Shown in pieces: positions 1 to 11,724 of a stretch of DNA of 64,000 nucleotides; positions within the stretch are counted from its first letter, which is position 1; every line of letters begins with the position of its first letter. Below the pieces are notes generated by a model, which saw only the letters and a list, made by a program, of their open reading frames with translations, was not told the DNA's origin and did no database searches. The position numbers and the translations under genes are program-made. The DNA is from Takakia lepidozioides (taxonomy: Eukaryota > Streptophyta > Takakiopsida > Takakiales > Takakiaceae): positions 28,313,053-28,377,052 of the forward strand of contig CM060732.1 in the NCBI GenBank assembly GCA_030704615.1. The letters are read 5' to 3'.

Positions 1-790
1 AGAGTCGATTAACTTAGGATATATGATCTTGGGCATATGTTGCAGCTGACCCCACCATTTAACCTTGAATTCATCTCGTCGGGAGTTTAAGGACGGAATG
101 CCAAACTCACCCCGAACAGCCACATTGGCTGTTTTGGAGCATGCTGACATACACTCCTTAAGCACCCCCACTTGAATGGATTCTAGAGACTTAGCCTGGT
201 TGGAGTTATCAACCCATATAGCAGATCCGTACTCCAAGGCAGGTCTAATAACGCAACAAAGCATGGTTTTCTTAACCTCAGAGTTGACCCCTCTCTAGTG
301 GAAAAATTTAGTGAGCCCCAGAGCTTTGCCCTTGCCAGTTTGAACAACTTTCCGGATATGTGCATCCCAATTACAATTGGAGGAAAACTGAACTCCCAGG
401 TAAGTGTAGGGTTTAGGGTGGACCGGGATCTCTTGGCTACCCCACTGCCACTTAAGATCACTTCCTCCCTCTCCTCTGTCGTTGAATGCTACCACTGTAC
501 ATTTGCTGACATTAGCCTCTAGCCCCCAAAGATCAAAGTATCTCTTCGCGCAATCAATCAACTCCTAGAGATTGGTTGGAGTCTCTCCTATACCTGCGAA
601 GTCATCCGCAAACATAAGGGCTGGTATGGTGGTATCACCCACCCTTAACCCTAAATCCCTCACTTTCCACATCCTCGAGGAGTTGATTGATGAAAACATT
701 GAAGAGCCGAGGGGAGAGAGTACATCCTTGAGCTACACCTTGGTCTATGTCAAAGAAGTTGGACTTCTGTCCGTTAACAGTGTCACAGCT
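1..790 (-). mobile_element. LINE (non-LTR retrotransposon) reverse transcriptase, C-terminal part, degenerate
   Basis: Read on the minus strand, this is the back half of a non-LTR reverse transcriptase. Near 780-690 it reads VAQGCTLSPRLFNVFIN, the RT motif before the catalytic site. The catalytic FADD box is encoded at 612-601. Further on come YLGVQFSS and an RPALEYGSAIW stretch, typical of the thumb and C-terminal region of plant LINEs. Two frameshifts or stops (near 625 and 300) break it, so it is not functional. It runs off the left edge of the window. A short piece with the same 3' sequence recurs at about 58,300 on the plus strand. Upstream (745-1,017, minus) is an acidic, serine-rich open frame that may or may not belong to the same element. 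Confidence 0.8.
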
Positions 791-1019
791 ATGTGAACTA
801 AGGGTGAGAGAGGGAGAGAGATAGAGACAGAGACAGAAGGGGTCTTAGGGATCCCTTCCTTGGTTGGGGTGGATGTCCTTAAGGGCCGCTTGGAAGGAGT
901 CATGCGAACGACGATCTTCTCAGCACTCTGGTCTTCCTCCTCGTCTGTGCTCTCGCTCTCTGCTGAGTAGTCAGCACTAGGAGTCGCTCCACTATCCTCC
1001 CCTGGGTTGGTATCCAAGT

Positions 1020-3084
1020 CGCTGGACTCCTTCTACGCCACCCCCATGTGAACATGACTCCTCTCCCTCAAACGAGTACTCCTTCGCACTGGGCCGTTCC
1101 ACACATAGCGGGCAGTACGCGGGGGTCTTTCTTTCTCTCTACTCTCCCACAATCGCCCGGGTCACTCACAACAAAATGCCCTCACAAGCCCAGGAAGCTC
1201 AAAAAGCGAAGCACACACACTTAGTACGCTCGCGTGAGAGACATGAGGTTGTCCAAGTGCCGGATTGCATCCGACCTTTGTAAATGGAAAAGGTAGTGCC
1301 CCTGTAATGGTTACTTCTTACTTTCCGAGTGGTAAAGTAGCAGTACTGCATGTAATTTGGACTTCACATTAATAACTTGTGGAGTGGTAAAAGGTAGTAT
1401 CCATGATGCTCAGGAAGTTGTTGACATCAATTGAGAGGCTAATAATGCACTAAATGAGTTGTTTGAACCACTGAGGAGGGACTGTCATGCATCACAGCCA
1501 CTTTAGACATGGAAGTATATAGTGCTCATAAATGAATCTGATTTGTATAGGACTGCAATCTATCGGAATGTTCCTGAAATGGTGTTGTAGTGTGAATGTA
1601 GGGGAGTGACATTACATTTTGTTTTACCGTTAAGACCCTGCATCACTACAACGGGAGTACCCGGGTACAACTGCAGGAGGGATATATCCCTGCATACAGG
1701 TAATTTCATGGGCATATTGTGCTTATGCTTTGCCAGGATAAAAATGGCTAAGTCATGACCATGCGTATTTTCATCCGTAGGATGAACGTTTTCATCCCAG
1801 GTGTTTAACCTAGAAACGCGGGTTGAGGAAAACGAAGAGGAAGATGACGGGCAACTCTTAGCAGCTGCTGCGAGCAGTGGGGTTGGCAGGGCAGTCTGTT
1901 TTTGGGAGGTTGTACCTACGCTATGGGACTCTGCTTGGTTTAGAGAGCGGCATTAAGTGCTTCTGCTTGGTATTTTGTGTAAAGGGAAGCGGTGCCGCTT
2001 TTCTCGTAGTGATGATCAATTCCTGGAGTAGGAGCATGTAAGAAGAGCGGCGCACCACCACTGTCGCCATTGCCTTGAAGAAAACAGTTATGGGCAGATG
2101 AGCAAGCAAGGAAAACGGCCAGCTGCCGGAAGCACAAGGAAGTGAGTTGTGGGCACAATCAATGGAGGGGATGAGGCATGTGAAGTGCTGGCTGGATGGC
2201 AACTCAAGTTATCTGTAATCAAAGCTTATAGTTGCTTTTGTGTCTTCTTACTATAGGACCATGTCAATTCTTAGGGAAGAATTGCACGCATAGAAGGATA
2301 GAGTATTTAGTTGGCAAGCCACAGGATGTTCCATAGGATGAAGAGGAGCCATCATGGCATGATAAATACTGGAATCAAGACAAGGAGAATAGATTAAAGT
2401 GGCTGCTGACAGGCGATGGTGAGGTGCCATCTTGGCAGGCAGATCCACCGCTTCGCTGGAGGATAAAACAGATAAGTTCGTAGACTGTGGGCTTCGGTTT
2501 TTGGGGGGTGGTGACTTAGAAATCGTTTTGGTGTGGATTTAGGACTGGCTCTTTGTAGAGGAGAAGGAGGTAGAGATATGTGATGGAGGAAAAAGGTTTT
2601 GGAAATGGAATGGAGACTCTGGACTTCAAACCAGGATAGGGAAAGGATGGATGCACCTGATGTTATAGTGTCAGTAGGAGAAATGGGTGGGGGGAGAGAC
2701 TGCTTGTCACTGAATCAAAATGGTCACTGTTTGTCTTCATTCTTGTTCTTTGTTTCAGTGTTATGAACCTGCACACAATGCTGCCCTGGGTATTGATACA
2801 CTGGAACCAATGTAGACCTAGCTTGGCTGATTGAAAACACTAGTGAGGGTTAGTTAGAACTGTTGAAAACAGAGAAAGGATAATGTGGATGGGGAAGCAA
2901 CACCGACACTGATTTGGTTTTGGAACTGATTTCCAGTATGGTCTCAGGGTATGAACAACTGAGGTTCACAGTTGAAGGGAAAAGAGGGCTGTTGGGGTAT
3001 TTGGTTGAAACCTGTAGAAAGGCTGAGAGCTGTTTGGGCAATGGCTTCTTTTGGAAAAGGTAGTGTGAAGGGTTGGACATTGGC

Positions 3085-3135
<51 letters not shown>

Positions 3136-3273
3136 ATGAATGGGATGGTTATGCCTTGTGTGACCAAGGATGATTTCAAGGCTGGGAGCACTGGATGCCT
3201 GGCTGAGTTGTGCATTGCATTCCATGGTAGATATGCTGATGTTGAAGAAGTGAGGAACCTGTAGACCAAGATT

Positions 3274-3305
<32 letters not shown>

Positions 3306-3514
3306 ACTTGGGAAGGGAGAGAGTTGCTCAGTAAAAGGGGTTGATGGGGGATGGCCAATTTGGGGAGATGAGATGAAGAAAACATGAACCCTGAAAGAGA
3401 CCAGTGGCCCTGCAGTTCATGGCAGATCTGAGCTGCCTCCCTCTAAATCTGTGTCGCCATTACAAAGGGGGCTTCCGCAAGTGCGCAATGGAGCTCATAG
3501 TGTGGTTCATTGCA
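1020..3514. other. Non-coding stretch with GA microsatellites
   Basis: I see no gene here. The open frames are short and have no recognisable motif. Two (GA)n tracts lie at 3,086-3,132 and 3,274-3,300; the Arg/Glu and Leu/Ser repeat frames over them are artefacts of the microsatellite. Confidence 0.6.
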
Positions 3515-4102
3515 CTAGTCGTCAATGACAAAAGTGCTTGCTTTGTCTGCACTGAAGACAACGTTTGCCACCACATTCTCGTGCGCGGGATTGGAGTTAC
3601 CACCTGCTTGGGCGCTTGTTGCTGGACCTGGCGAGGCCCCGGTTGTTGAAATGGGGGAAGGCGGAACACGTTGCGCTTGACCTGCGGAGGTGCTGCTTGC
3701 ACATATGGGGGATAAAGGCACGGGATCCCCGGACATCGTGGCGGATGTGGACACCATCCCTACCTCCTGTGATGCGGCGGCCTTCTTCCGAAGTTTCCCA
3801 CCCTTCCTTGGAGGTCTGCTCTCCGTGCTCTGTTGCGAGACAACGGTGCGAGTGCGCAGCACCTTGCTGCGAGTGGCCGTTCCGAGGACGAAGTCATCCT
3901 CCTCATCCTGAACGTGCTCCATCGGCAGGAGACGAAGCTCGGCAGCGGAACACGAAGGCGGACATTTGGTAAGAGCAAAAAAGGGAGTGTGCCAGCGGAT
4001 ACTGTGGAGTAAAGGAAAAGGGCGCAATAATCCTCCATGGCCCTCAACGGATTCCTTCAAAAAATCTCCCGTGGTTGGGAGACACGTGCCCTCTCCCATC
4101 AC
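3515..4102 (-). CDS. Hypothetical low-complexity reading frame, possible last exon of the family-2 accessory gene
   Basis: A 195-codon open frame without a recognised domain. Its middle holds an acidic patch (QDEEDDF) followed by a basic stretch (RPPRKGGKLRKKA) that could act as a nuclear localisation signal. The rest is Ser/Pro/Ala-rich. It lies on the same strand as the exon-like blocks at 4,765-5,346 and 6,879-7,217, all divergent from the MULE transposase that starts near 7,461. It may therefore be the 3' part of one accessory gene of that element. No splice sites joining the blocks could be proven. GC content is higher than in the surrounding sequence. Confidence 0.3.
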   Translation of the reverse strand: MMGEGTCLPTTGDFLKESVEGHGGLLRPFPLLHSIRWHTPFFALTKCPPSCSAAELRLLPMEHVQDEEDDFVLGTATRSKVLRTRTVVSQQSTESRPPRKGGKLRKKAAASQEVGMVSTSATMSGDPVPLSPICASSTSAGQAQRVPPSPISTTGASPGPATSAQAGGNSNPAHENVVANVVFSADKASTFVIDD

Positions 4103-4764
4103 GGTTTAAGTGCTCCACGCGAGGTACCGCTCATTGTGTCCAAGTTTAAATTTTGTTTACTAATGGATGGTACCATCCCATCAAATGTCATCCATCCATC
4201 ATCCGCCATAACTTTTCATCCCTACACGTACTCCATAGCCTCGAAACTTAATTTGTATATTCAGATATTCCTCTGTTTATTGTACAAATGTTGTACTATT
4301 TGTCTCTCATCGTCTCGTAAACAACCACTTTTGGATTTCCGTTAACATATTTGTATCCTATTGGCGATAATTGAGTGCGGCCACTTATTGGACAATCGGG
4401 TCCGCGAGCATCTAGGCCACACCCACCGATTTGGGTCTCATGGACTCCATAGTCGGCGCCGATTATGTGGGTGCGAATTTAATTTGCTGGCGCTTAGCAT
4501 ACAAGGTAATGGTTCTCAAATGCTACAGTGGCAGTGTTCAGTACAATGGGCCCCCACTAGAGCCTACCTACCCCTTCCGTAATCCACCAACACTCCCAAC
4601 CCGAAACGCCATGGCGAGTTGTGCATTATGAGAAGGAAGGATGCACATTCCACAAAGTTCGCACACAATAAGGTTTTTATTCATATGTATGCATTTCAAA
4701 TGAAGCACGCATACTATACTGAGGGTGATTACCCTGCCAAAGCATTTTCCCTTGTAAATACAAC

Positions 4765-5346
4765 TTACGAAGTCAACGACACTTCGACTTGCCTAAACAC
4801 AAGCTCATGAACCATCGGGCTTCTCCACGTAAAAAGGATTGCAGCCGTTCTTCGGCCCCTGTTGATCTTCACCACAATGTCGCGCCCTTCAATGGAACCA
4901 CCATCAAATATGGAAAGTTTAACTGTGGAGCCGGAGTGCCCGTGCATTTCGTCCTCCAATCCAATGCGAATGTCCCCATACGATGGGGAGGAGGACCGTA
5001 CACTTGTAGGAGTATACGTGACACCGATGGACTCCACCCATGTCCACTGGCAGCAGTTCCACCGCCAAAGCATAGCGCTGCGCATTCTCTCCGGCTGCCG
5101 GCCGTAGATGGGCAAATTAGAATCAAGGATGTGCAAGAGCCATGGATTGGACAAACCAAGATCGTCACCCCTCTTGAAAGCATATTGCCCTCACAAATAC
5201 TCAAAAGCAGACAATGTTTCGCGCTCGACCCCACTGTCGTCAATGCAAACTGTGTGCCAAATAACGATGTCCCCCGGTGTGGCAGTATAGATTGCATGAT
5301 CCACGCCTCCGTAAGGGCGCTCGTCATGGTTCCGGAAGCAAGGCAT
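4765..5346 (-). pseudogene. Unknown protein, family-2 MULE accessory gene block with an internal stop
   Basis: From an ATG at 5,346 the minus strand encodes about 190 residues ending in a stop at 4,765, interrupted once by TGA at 5,193-5,191. The protein begins MPCFRNHDERPYGG, contains TPGDIVIWHTVCIDD and ends in a beta-rich, Arg/Lys-containing segment. I do not recognise the family and assign no function. Its position matches that of the ParB/methyltransferase-like accessory gene in copies A and B: divergent from the transposase, with the palindrome array between its exon blocks. The sequence shows no visible similarity to that gene, so either the accessory gene differs between families or this is an unrelated capture. 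Confidence 0.4.
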
Positions 5347-5733
5347 CGTTGGAAACGAGGCCGGAAGGATGAGCCTGATGTCGAAGAGAATGAGACGTTA
5401 GAGACAACAACAAAGCCCTTTCAAATTCCCCGTGGTTAGAACCACTCGCCACTGCGGGCTGCAATAATGGATGCAGTGGGTCCCACTTATCCACCTGTCA
5501 TCCCCGTACGTCTACATGAGGCCACCGACGGAAGGAAAGGAGGCTTCTCATTCCCATCCCCCTGCCAACACCTCCATTCATTTTAAACAGTATCCCGGCT
5601 TCAAATTACTCCGAAAAACCAACGTTATGTCATTCCTTCACGGACAGTGCGTATGGGATAGCGATAATCCCATCGGTTGTCCATGCATTTTGTAACTTTG
5701 CATGCCACACATTGCTCCTTTCATACCGAAACA

Positions 5734-6802
5734 CATGTAGTCGTCACCGACTACATGTCAATGTAATTGACTGATTCCGTATGGATTTCAAAAGGGGTGA
5801 ACACGTAGCACTCTCTCCAACTATTGAAATTGAAGGTCGGTAACGACTCGAGCACAAAAGGTAATGCCCACTTCCGCAATTGGGCGAATGAGGTCATGGA
5901 ATTTATGGAATTTAACATATTCAATGGGTTTTGCACTCTTTTCTACGGCAACAGTAAAGGTCGGTGCCGACTAAAAGTATATGAGATCGTGGAATTTGCG
6001 GTCTTCATCAAATTATATGGAAATTGATCTCTTTCGAAGGGCTAACAGTGAAGGTCGGTGCCGACTACATGTGCACATCCTCTCATTGAAACGTGGTAGA
6101 TGGGATACTGTAGGCAAATCCCAAAGTTCTTAAGCCCAACAGTGAAGCTATATGCTGAGTAATAGCATAAGACCACCTTCGAACACTCGGATTTGGCATA
6201 TTATGGGCTCATTCCAATGGACCAACGGCCATGAGTGATGGTCGGTGCCGATTATAAGCATATGAGGTCAAGGAAACAACGGAATTGGTCATACAATAGG
6301 AAAATTGAACTGATGGAGGGGCTTTCTATGGAGGTCGGTGCCGACTAAAGGTACATGGGTCCATGGATACGACGACAATGATGGCATATTAAGAGAATAC
6401 ACGATTCCTCCGCAACGAGTACATCCCAATTATCCAATGGCTCTCATGATTGCACGGGATAGTCGGTGCCGACTTCCGTTGGCGGATGCACGCATGGAGA
6501 CATGGCTTCACTGAAGTTGGTGCCGATTATGACCCAATGCGGCCCCATAAGCCACCAACACTGTGGGTTTATTTCTTATATGAGTGTAATCGTTGCCGAC
6601 TTTGACAAGAGGAGGCAGATGTGCGCTCCGACCACGACGACCTCATACCCGTGAAACTGCCTTATTGTCCAACATTTGCAGTGAATATCCTACGGTTTCC
6701 TTGAAGTCCTCAACGACTTGAAGCACTGCATTTCTTTTGGTATTCCAATCCGGTGCCTTAGCAAGATCTCTATTTGGAATTGGAAGAAGTCGGTGCCGAC
6801 CA
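5734..6802. repeat. Array of 24-bp palindromes, family-2 type 1 (CATGTAGTCG/N4/CGACTACATG)
   Basis: The best copy, at 5,734-5,757, has perfect 10-nt arms around TCAC. Degenerate copies with the core AGTCGGTGCCGACT occur near 5,835, 5,963, 6,053, 6,241, 6,331, 6,462, 6,513 and 6,789, spaced irregularly by roughly 50-190 bp. Another related copy (tagtcggcgccgatta) is near 4,452. The array lies between two blocks of the minus-strand accessory gene, probably in an intron. The inner TCG-N4-CGA is the same as in the arrays of copies A and B, while the arms are different. Confidence 0.85.
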
Positions 6803-6878
6803 TAGTTTCAATAGAACCCGTCGCGGAGAATGTGAGGGTATATGATAATGAAGACGTCTTCATTTTAAGTGTATTGCC

Positions 6879-7217
6879 TCACATTCTGTTTGTATTCGTA
6901 AACTTTATTCTCCTTCCGCAAAGGTAATGCGATGGAAAACATTTGTATGGCGGCGGGAAAGTGGCCGATAGGGTGTGCTCGTGTACTTGAGATCCGCGCC
7001 GACCGTTGCCACCACAATCGCGAATGGATGGAGATGGATGGAAAATAGTATTAATCACACCAGCAGTGATCTCCTCCTCTTCAACAACCAAAGAGAATGT
7101 GTCGATACAAAATCTGCCCCGAATTACTTTGTCCTTTAAAAAGACATGTTGTCCCTCCGCCATCACCTTGATGTCGTCCGTGCCAGGTGGGCAATTCACC
7201 AGCACAAAGGGATCCAT
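6879..7217 (-). CDS. Hypothetical exon, candidate first exon of the family-2 accessory gene
   Basis: An open frame starting MDPFVLVNCPPGTDDIKV and rich in Asp, Glu and Val. No family is recognised. It begins just upstream of, and divergent from, the MULE transposase at 7,461, as the accessory gene does in copies A and B. The coding character fades near 6,910, where the frame enters AT-rich sequence, so the exon probably ends there. Assignment to the accessory gene is by position only. Confidence 0.3.
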   Translation of the reverse strand: MDPFVLVNCPPGTDDIKVMAEGQHVFLKDKVIRGRFCIDTFSLVVEEEEITAGVINTIFHPSPSIRDCGGNGRRGSQVHEHTLSATFPPPYKCFPSHYLCGRRIKFTNTNRM

Positions 7218-7460
7218 GATCGCCTGCTTCAGTACTTCGCCACAGTGCTATCGAACACGCGCAGGTGTGGTACAGTGGAAAAATGCGTGTGGACACGGAC
7301 ACCCCAATCCTACGAGAAGCAGCAAGCATGCATGGAATCTACGCAACGGACTAACGAACTGTACTATCAACGGTCACAAATTTTATAAACCAGCACATCA
7401 TACCGCATTTTGGATCCAATTCGAGATAATGACCGCAAATCGTGGGTTTTGCCTTTTACA

Positions 7461-9391
7461 GGTTAAGTGCGATATAGAGTGTTTGGTGTCCCTGCTACTT
7501 TGGATAGGAATTCCACGACACGTGAACCTACAACTGTTGATTCTGTTCCTCAGGCCCGACAACTGAAAACGGAAAGCATTGAGCTATCTAGTGGGGAGTC
7601 AGAGGATTGTGTCGTTCTCAAATCGAGAAGTGGAAGGGTGGAACCCAATTTGGCTACATCTGCCTCACCCCCCAAGAAGTTGCCGCACCCCGACTTTGTT
7701 GGCAAGAAGGCCACTTATGGACACTTCGGCCCATCCATATTGGATATCCTTAAGCTTCTCCATCTTGATTCCAAATCCCACTTGGGGAAGATAAACTTTG
7801 AAGAAGTAGAAGTGAAGCAGGTGAAGTGCTTGCCAAGGATTGTTGATGGTGATGTCGTGTATGAGCTCCACCGACATCAAACACATCCCCAGCAGGTTGA
7901 CCAGCTCGAAGGCATGGACCGCAAGTACGACGGCAATCCATGGGCCACCACGAATACAACGAACTTAAAGCTTCCTATAATTGGCACAAAAGGCGGCGCA
8001 GTCAGGTGAGGTGGTATTTTGTTCCTTCTCACTGTCCATTGTGCAGTTGTAGTCGTGGCCGACTTCCATACTGCAATTTTTGCACTTTGTGCACTGACTT
8101 CAAATGTCATTGTAGGTATGTACACTGTGTTGGTGCGTTGAGATGTGTCCGAGGAACGTGCCCATTCTTCCTCAGGGAGGGCAGCCACAATGAGATTCAT
8201 TGGATGGGGCATTACGATGGTCAGTTTAAACCGCAAAGCCAGGTGCCCCCGAACACCTTCCTATGTTCTCATTGCAACCATCCACCTACATGCATGCACA
8301 CCTGCCGTGCCAAAATGTTCTACGTGATAGGACCACCAACGATGACCAGAGCAGCCGTGCATGTTGGTATTCATTCACATCCATCTGCACCTGGAGCATG
8401 CCGAGAAGCTGCTGCCAAAGCCAAATCTGCACTTGCTGAAGAAATCCATAGGTCACCGTCTGCCAGGCCAAAATCGGTCCAAATGTCTGCTGCTCAGTCC
8501 ATTGCCATGGAGAAGGTGTTATCGCCAGGTGCAACCGAGAGATGGAAGCTCGATGACGAGCAGTTCGAGGAGCTCATGGAGGAGGTCGGTACCGTGGGCA
8601 AATGTGGTGTTCGTTACGAGACAAAGAAGACAAAAGCACAAATGGGGCTTGGGAGTGAAGTAGAAGCTTTACTAACAATGAAAAAGTGGAGCGGGTACGA
8701 CTATTTCCATGGGAGCCGCTTCCCAGGCCAAGGGAGTGTGGATGAGAGATGTTTCATATTCAAGATGTCAACTGTTGGAAAGGGCTATGGGGTCCATCTG
8801 GTGGACATGATGCGTCTGGGGGGGGAGCTGGGAAGGAGCTGGATTATGTTCGACAACGTGAAGCGGATACACGGATGGAGTACAATGGCTTGTCAAGTGT
8901 ACCATCCGAATTTTCGGAAGCTCATGACGATCGCAATTTGCGAAATGAAATGTGAGGATACAGAATCACAGAAGATCACGTGGGAATCCATCAATGAACA
9001 GATGTTGCGAGCAGGGAAGGGGCAACCGCAATTTTGGGGATTCATGGCCGACAATGCAAATGCAAACTGGGCTGCTGTTCGCGAAGTGTATGGAGGCGGG
9101 GAACCCATGCCCGATCGTGAGAGAACATGTGGGTTCCACTGGGGTCAAAGCCTCTAGAAGTGGACCAAAAAATACATCTCCGAAAACCTCCAACATGCAC
9201 ATGTACAGCTTTGTACGAAGTGGAGAGCAGCAAATACTGAAGCGGAAGCGGAGGTTTCATTTCTGGCCATCCGAGCTTGGTGATCGTCTTCTGGTGCCAC
9301 TCGAGATGAAGATGTTCCCGCGTTGGAGAGATGGCTGTCGTGGTGGACATACCGTTACTATCAACTTGGGGCATATGTTCGCAATGTAAGC
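7461..9391 (+). pseudogene. Mutator-like (MULE) transposase, family 2, degenerate
   Basis: This is a diverged relative of the transposases at 14.4-17.7 and 23.0-26.5 kb. The first readable exon (about 7,461-8,005) carries RYRVFGVP, matching RYRVLGEP in copy B. A GT-AG intron at 8,006-8,115 follows, one that copy B lacks. The second exon holds a zinc-knuckle region (CVGALRCVRGTCPFF, then CSHCNHPPTC), an H-S-H-P motif as in FLYWCH-type domains, then the DDE region: MFDNVKR (first Asp), MTIAICEMKCEDTESQ, GFMADNANANW (second Asp) and CGFHW (the C-x2-H of MULEs). After a TAG at 9,155 the same frame continues with KWTKKYISENLQ and RAW, a TGA, then LERWLSWWTYRYYQLGA, so at least two stops disable it. 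The downstream SWIM exon is not continuous; only a remnant remains at 10.94 kb. Confidence 0.8.
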
Positions 9392-9465
9392 ATTCAATTG
9401 TTGCATGCAATATCTTCGTATGCCCAGTTATTTCGGGTTATGCTCACGTGAGCAAAATTCAAACT

Positions 9466-9980
9466 TTCATAGTTTGTACCGACTATTACAGTTCCATCGA
9501 GAACTTTGTTTATTCTACTTGAAAAAGAATCCGTGAGCGGATGTATATCTGCTCACATGAGCGAAACCTTGCTTTCATAGTCGCTCCGGTGACATGAAGC
9601 AGAGCACATATGAGGGGACCTTATTCCATTGTAGTCTACACCGACTATAGCGTTGCAATGGCACTGTTTTACCTTATAGTCTGCACCGACTATGACATTA
9701 GATTTTAACATTGATCCTTAATGTGAATATATTTTCTCTAATCACATGAGGTTTGGCTCACTGCAGCAGAACACCGAAGATAGCGTAGGCCACTACTGAC
9801 CACAGCTTATAGTCTGCACCGACTATAACATAACATGTAGCACAAATTATTCCTCCAACCGCCGACCTCGGTTGGAATGCCACTATTGTGGATTATAGTC
9901 TGCACCGACTATAACATAGCGTCCCATCTGGGCAGCTCACTTCAGTAGAACATTCCCTTTATAGTCAGCACTGACTATAC
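9466..9980. repeat. Array of palindromes, family-2 type 2 (TATAGTCT/GCAC/CGACTATA)
   Basis: Six copies occur near 9,468, 9,631, 9,679, 9,810, 9,895 and 9,960 in a 500-bp stretch just 3' of the family-2 transposase. The arms read TTATAGTC and GACTATAA around a TGCACC-like centre, so one half-site carries TCT instead of TCG. It is the only array on the transposase side of an element rather than in the accessory gene. It may occupy the intron that in copy B separates the transposase and SWIM exons. Confidence 0.8.
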
Positions 9981-10040
9981 CGTAAGACATGGCATTATTG
10001 TGGAAATCTAGGCTGTCATTATCAGCTGCAAGGCAAGGAA

Positions 10041-10942
10041 GTATGCATGATTTGTGCAGAAGCAGTGATAGCTGAAAGAGCAGGGATAGAGTATGGGTCC
10101 AGATTCATCCAAGAGGGCCAGATTTCAAGCACATGATTACCTATGATTACCTGTGGATTTAGCTATAAGAAACCTGCATGGTAGATGGTGAATTGGAAGC
10201 CGCAGGAGTAGCGGCACAATTGATAAAATCAGGCACTGCTAATAAAGGCACCTTCTTCAACACATTTCACCCTGTTTTTCCCTCTTATCAGAACCGGCCC
10301 TAAATTTCAATGTCTGCAAGTTAGCTGGTTGAGTGAATCTAGTTTGGAGTGACTTTGACATGATATTGCCAATGTGACAACATGAAAAATTCGAAAAACA
10401 GTTAACGGAGATGAGGGGAAGTTGTGGAATGAATACTTTTCTGACCCCAGTCAATGGTGGGACAACCGAGGCAAAAAGGTAAATGCCTGTTGGATTACAG
10501 AGAGTAGCAGATGCAATTGAGAATAGGAACTAGTGTGGTAAGTTGAGTTGGGTGTTTGCTGGAACAAATGTAGGCTATCATTGTCAGCTGCTAACAGCAA
10601 TGCAAGGATATATGCATGATCTGTGCAGAGGCATGGATAGTTGAAGGAGCAGGGATAGAGTGTGGGTCCAGATCATCCAAGAAAGCCGGATTTCAAGCTC
10701 CAGATTACCGATGATTCCCTGTGGAAGGATAGCTACAAGAAACCTGCATGGGTAGATGGTCATGGGTATATGGTAGATAGTTTGGAGTGACTTTGACATG
10801 ATACTGCCAAAGTGACAATAAAAAAGTATCCATAAACAGGTAACAGAGATGAGGAGAAGCTGTGGAATGAACTTTTCTGACCCCAGTCAATGGTGGGACA
10901 ACAGAGGCAAAAAAGTGAATGCCTGTAAGATTACAAGAGAGG
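10041..10942 (+). pseudogene. OSB-like (organellar ssDNA-binding protein) gene fragments, duplicated in tandem, transduplicated
   Basis: Two copies of the same exon-intron-exon piece lie head to tail (about 10,041-10,499 and 10,567-10,940). The second encodes PDFKLQITDDSLWKDS then YKKPAWVDG. Both encode FSDPSQWWDNRGKK. Together these are the PDF motif of plant OSB proteins (SQWWDNR..K, PDFK, LW, WV). An exon ends at a clear donor (AAAAAG/GTAAATG at about 10,480). Copy 1 contains stops, so these are fragments. They sit between the family-2 transposase and a SWIM-exon remnant, upstream of an element terminus at 11,724, as in Pack-MULE-type gene capture. Introns are retained, which argues for DNA-level capture rather than retroposition. 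A third copy is at 63.65 kb. Confidence 0.65.
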
Positions 10943-11087
10943 TAAATTCAGACCCTGCAAACATTTGTATTTCGTATTTTTTAAGAGGATGGTTTGCGAT
11001 CCCAAACATGACAACTTCGTTCACCAGGCCACTCTGAGTTTCAACGAGGTCGATACTTTATTGCAACGGGATACAACACATAGGTAG
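10941..11087 (+). pseudogene. C-terminal remnant of a MULE SWIM-domain exon
   Basis: An open 48-codon stretch reads GKFRPCKHLYF, then RMVCDPKHDNF, then SFNEVDTLLQRDTTH and a stop. It matches the end of the SWIM exon of copy B almost residue for residue. PCKHL supplies the second half (CxH) of the SWIM zinc ligands; the CxC half is missing because OSB-derived sequence abuts directly upstream. The following 450 bp match the 3' flank of copy B and lead to the terminal repeat. Confidence 0.8.
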
Positions 11088-11550
11088 CATCAACTATGCC
11101 ATGTGGTATATGGACGATCATGTTATGAAATGTGCAATTTGCAACATTGTCATAGAAATTCAATTCAAATCAATTCGTTTGCAACATCGTTGGCGGTGCA
11201 ATGATATGGCGTCCCTTATCCCTCCATTATCCTTCCAACTATACTGAGTGAGCTCTGAGTGGCAACTTTTAAAAGCACATTCATCATTGCACCGTTCGAA
11301 GTGTACATGTCTTCTTGTCGCTATGCACTGCAACCATCTTTTGAAGATGATCCTAACTCTCATTGTTATTTGGGGAGGGAGCAAGGTCTTCCTGTTGCAG
11401 CCTCTATGGCGCACACTTTGTGAGGATATTTCAAACCCTTGTAATTATAAAAGTGAAACAAACATTTGTAATTGCACAATGTTGGATGCTGCAATTGTAG
11501 GCCTCATGGTAGTCTTTATTGTATTCAGCCAAGGATTCCCTTTATTATTC

Positions 11551-11724
11551 CCACAGTCATAGGACCATCCTCGGTTATAGGCGGCGCATGTTCATGTTGA
11601 CGTGGCACATGACAGCGCAGGGCCACGTCAGCATTTGCCGCCACATCAGCCTGCTTACATCACGCTCACGCCACGTCACTCTTGCATGAGGATACGTTCG
11701 CACGCTCACGCCATTGCGTCGTTG
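11551..11724 (+). repeat. MULE terminal inverted repeat, right end of the 10-11.7 kb element
   Basis: It is similar over its length to the reverse complement of the left terminus of copy B (22,318-22,565): an ATAGGACCATCC start, a GGTTATAGGCGGCGCATG segment, then runs of GCTCACGCCACGTCA, ending GCGTCGTTG. The end is placed at 11,724 because copies B and C share the same outermost nine bases. I could not match the next nine bases (CATGTTCTC) to a left-side target duplication. Confidence 0.8.

Noticed and set aside
745-1017. Acidic 90-codon minus-strand frame as a separate gene
   Set aside because: No start context or homology could be shown; at most part of the LINE upstream region.
3073-3269. 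Arg-Glu and Leu-Ser repeat proteins
   Set aside because: Translations of the GA microsatellite.
4789-5439. 216-codon plus-strand open frame
   Set aside because: Antisense to the better-supported minus-strand block at 4,765-5,346; no motif and no splice context.
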